From Streptomyces sp. AA1529 (GTDB lineage: Bacteria > Actinomycetota > Actinomycetes > Streptomycetales > Streptomycetaceae): 64,000 bases of DNA. The notes beneath the pieces were generated by a model. The model was not told where the DNA came from. It saw only the letters and a list, made by a program, of their open reading frames with translations, and did not search any database. This document shows, piece by piece, positions 62,870-64,000 of the stretch (the stretch's first letter is position 1; each line of letters begins with the position of its first letter). The translations under genes were made by a program, and so were the position numbers. The stretch is taken from NCBI RefSeq assembly GCF_000280905.1, contig NZ_ALAP01000030.1, forward strand, positions 62,001 through 126,000, read 5' to 3'.

Positions 62870-63304
62870 GAGGGTTGCCACCCCTTGCCCGGCTTCGCTA
62901 ACGTTGCCGACGGTCGTGGTCGGATGAGAATGCGCGGCAGAGGGATCGAATACGGCCTTCCGCACCGGCGGCCACGCGTCGGCAACGCAACGGGGGAACC
63001 ACGGGGAGATGTCACCTATTTTTCACAGGTAGCAGCCGTCGGCTCCGATCTCCTCGGTGTGCCGATTGCTCGATCCTGTTCGCCGAAGTCCGGAGGACCC
63101 GCGGGTGCCCTCCGTCCGACAGGGTCTTTGAACTGTGCGCATGACGCGCCATTCGATTCGCCTTTTTCTCTTCAGTCACGCAGCACGACACGACTGAGCC
63201 GCTGATTTCCCTCCCGCCGGGGAGAGCTTCCGGACCGGCCGCCGCGGAACGCCCGCCGGTCCCGTGTCCCGCGGGGCGGATATCGACTCATGGGACGGAT
63301 ACCG
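62870..63304 (+). promoter_or_regulatory. Promoter and leader, copy 3 (upstream of PKS3)
   Basis: TTGCCA (62875-62880) and TAACGT (62899-62904), 18 bp apart, are promoter-like. ACGGGGG begins 91 bp after the -10 (62990), as in copies 1 and 2. TTTCACAGGTAGCAGCCG corresponds to CTTCACGGGTGCAGCGGCG of copy 2, CCGATCTC--CGG--CGATTGCT to CCGATCTCGACGGCATATTGCT of copy 1, and the end ACGGATACCGATG is identical to copy 1. It is more diverged than copies 1 and 2 are from each other. Confidence 0.5.
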
Positions 63305-64000
63305 ATGCCCGAATCTCTGACCTTCGACGAGACCTTCACCGTCACCGCCGACAACCCGCTGCTGCGCGGCCACGTCGTGCACGGGCGGCATCTGCTCCCG
63401 GGCGTCGGCTACGTGGACCTGGTGCTCCAGGTCCTCTCCCGGCACGGCTGGCAATCGTCCTCCGTGGAGCTGCGCAACCTCACCATCCTCGCCCCCCTGG
63501 TGGCCGCCCCCGGGGAGCGCCTGGCCACCACGGTGCGAGGACGGCCCGCCGCCGGCGGCGGATGCCGGATCGAGATCGTCGGCTCCCGGCAGGACACCGG
63601 CCGGCGAGGCGGACCCGACCTGGTGCACGCGACGGTCACCGCGCACCGGCACTCCCTGCCCGCCTTCGAGGGGCGGCTGGAGACCCCCGTCACCGGCGCG
63701 CACCGGCACACCCGGATGTCCGACCTGTACGCGTGGCTGCGGGAGCGGAACCTCGTCCACTCGGGACTGATGAAGGTCGGCGGTCAGGTGCACCACCGAC
63801 GCGGGGACTGGACGGCCGAGGTCGAGCTCGATCCGGCGCACCGGGACACCGCCGCGGAGTTCCCCTTCCACCCGGCCCTGTTCGAGGCCGGGGTGCTGGG
63901 CGCCGGGGTGGGCCTGCACATGCTGCACGAGGGCGGGGCGGCCGAGGACCTCTATCTGCCGCTGGTCTTCGAGTCCTTCCGCGCCACGGCGCCGCTGGGC
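63305..64000 (+). CDS. PKS3, N-terminal dehydratase domain (3' truncated by the window)
   Basis: The visible 232 residues are a DH fold: MPESLTFDETFTV, the catalytic His in RGHVVHGRHLLPGVGYVDL, and later HPALFEAGVLG. In standard DH domains the second catalytic residue is Asp (HPxLLDxxxQ/H); here it is Glu, and the region YAWLRERNLVHSGLMKVGG replaces the usual YGPxF. It may be a variant dehydratase, isomerase or cyclase-like domain. Since PKS2 ends with a non-elongating KS, this domain most likely completes that module. The start is uncertain: ATG 63305 follows GGGACGGA, and ATG 63290 is in frame. Confidence 0.85.
   Translation, partial: MPESLTFDETFTVTADNPLLRGHVVHGRHLLPGVGYVDLVLQVLSRHGWQSSSVELRNLTILAPLVAAPGERLATTVRGRPAAGGGCRIEIVGSRQDTGRRGGPDLVHATVTAHRHSLPAFEGRLETPVTGAHRHTRMSDLYAWLRERNLVHSGLMKVGGQVHHRRGDWTAEVELDPAHRDTAAEFPFHPALFEAGVLGAGVGLHMLHEGGAAEDLYLPLVFESFRATAPLG

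Overview
The window is very GC-rich, uses G/C at almost every third codon position and has leaderless or GGAGG-type starts. Together with the NarL-class kinase, bacterial P450 and giant modular synthases, this points to Streptomyces or a close actinomycete. Nearly all of it is one secondary-metabolite locus: a hybrid NRPS/polyketide cluster that mixes integrated (cis) and free-standing (trans) acyltransferases. It is cut off at the right edge.

Layout. 1-3659: the end of a sensor kinase, a possible tiny lipoprotein and an ABC exporter pair; these flank the cluster or handle export and immunity. 3920-4135: a small hypothetical gene. About 4700-5390: a regulatory leader and a small ORF. 5395-20535: two NRPS genes, [KS0-PCP][C-A-PCP] and [C-A(Thr)-PCP][C-A-nMT-PCP][C*]. 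20644-23424: a flavin-dependent halogenase and an uncharacterised HExxH protein. About 23570-24005: a second copy of the leader. 24006-32431: PKS1, KSQ-AT-ACP / KS-AT-DH-KR-ACP, carrying an apparent 1-nt frameshift. 32433-54698: PKS2 (7,421 aa), KS-AT-DH-KR-ACP / KS-(ACP-like)-cMT-ACP / C-A(Gly)-PCP / KS-DH-KR-ACP / KS-KR-ACP / KS0. 54695-61670: a tightly overlapped operon of AT-AT-ER trans enzymes, a P450 and three genes resembling the FkbK/FkbJ/FkbI part of the methoxymalonyl (or hydroxymalonyl) extender pathway. 61817-62593: a convergent SDR. About 62870-63304: a third related leader. 63305 to the edge: PKS3, beginning with a DH domain.

How it likely works (inference). PKS1 loads a decarboxylated methylmalonyl unit (propionyl starter). 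The cis-AT modules of PKS1 and the first module of PKS2 build a reduced, unsaturated segment. PKS2 then changes to trans-AT modules served by the AT-AT-ER protein, adds a C-methyl group and a glycine, and ends in a non-elongating KS. Its missing DH starts PKS3, so the dehydrating bimodule is split between two proteins. The NRPS pair probably acts last, because it begins with a non-elongating KS that can accept a polyketide chain. It adds an unassigned residue, threonine and an N-methylated residue, and ends in a condensation domain that has lost its catalytic His-His motif; no thioesterase is visible. Halogenase, P450 and the HExxH protein are candidate tailoring enzymes. I cannot name the product. 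Glycine, trans-AT and Fkb-type genes recall oxazolomycin-like systems, but the KSQ loading module, the cis-AT modules, the Thr and N-methyl modules and the halogenase do not fit that family.
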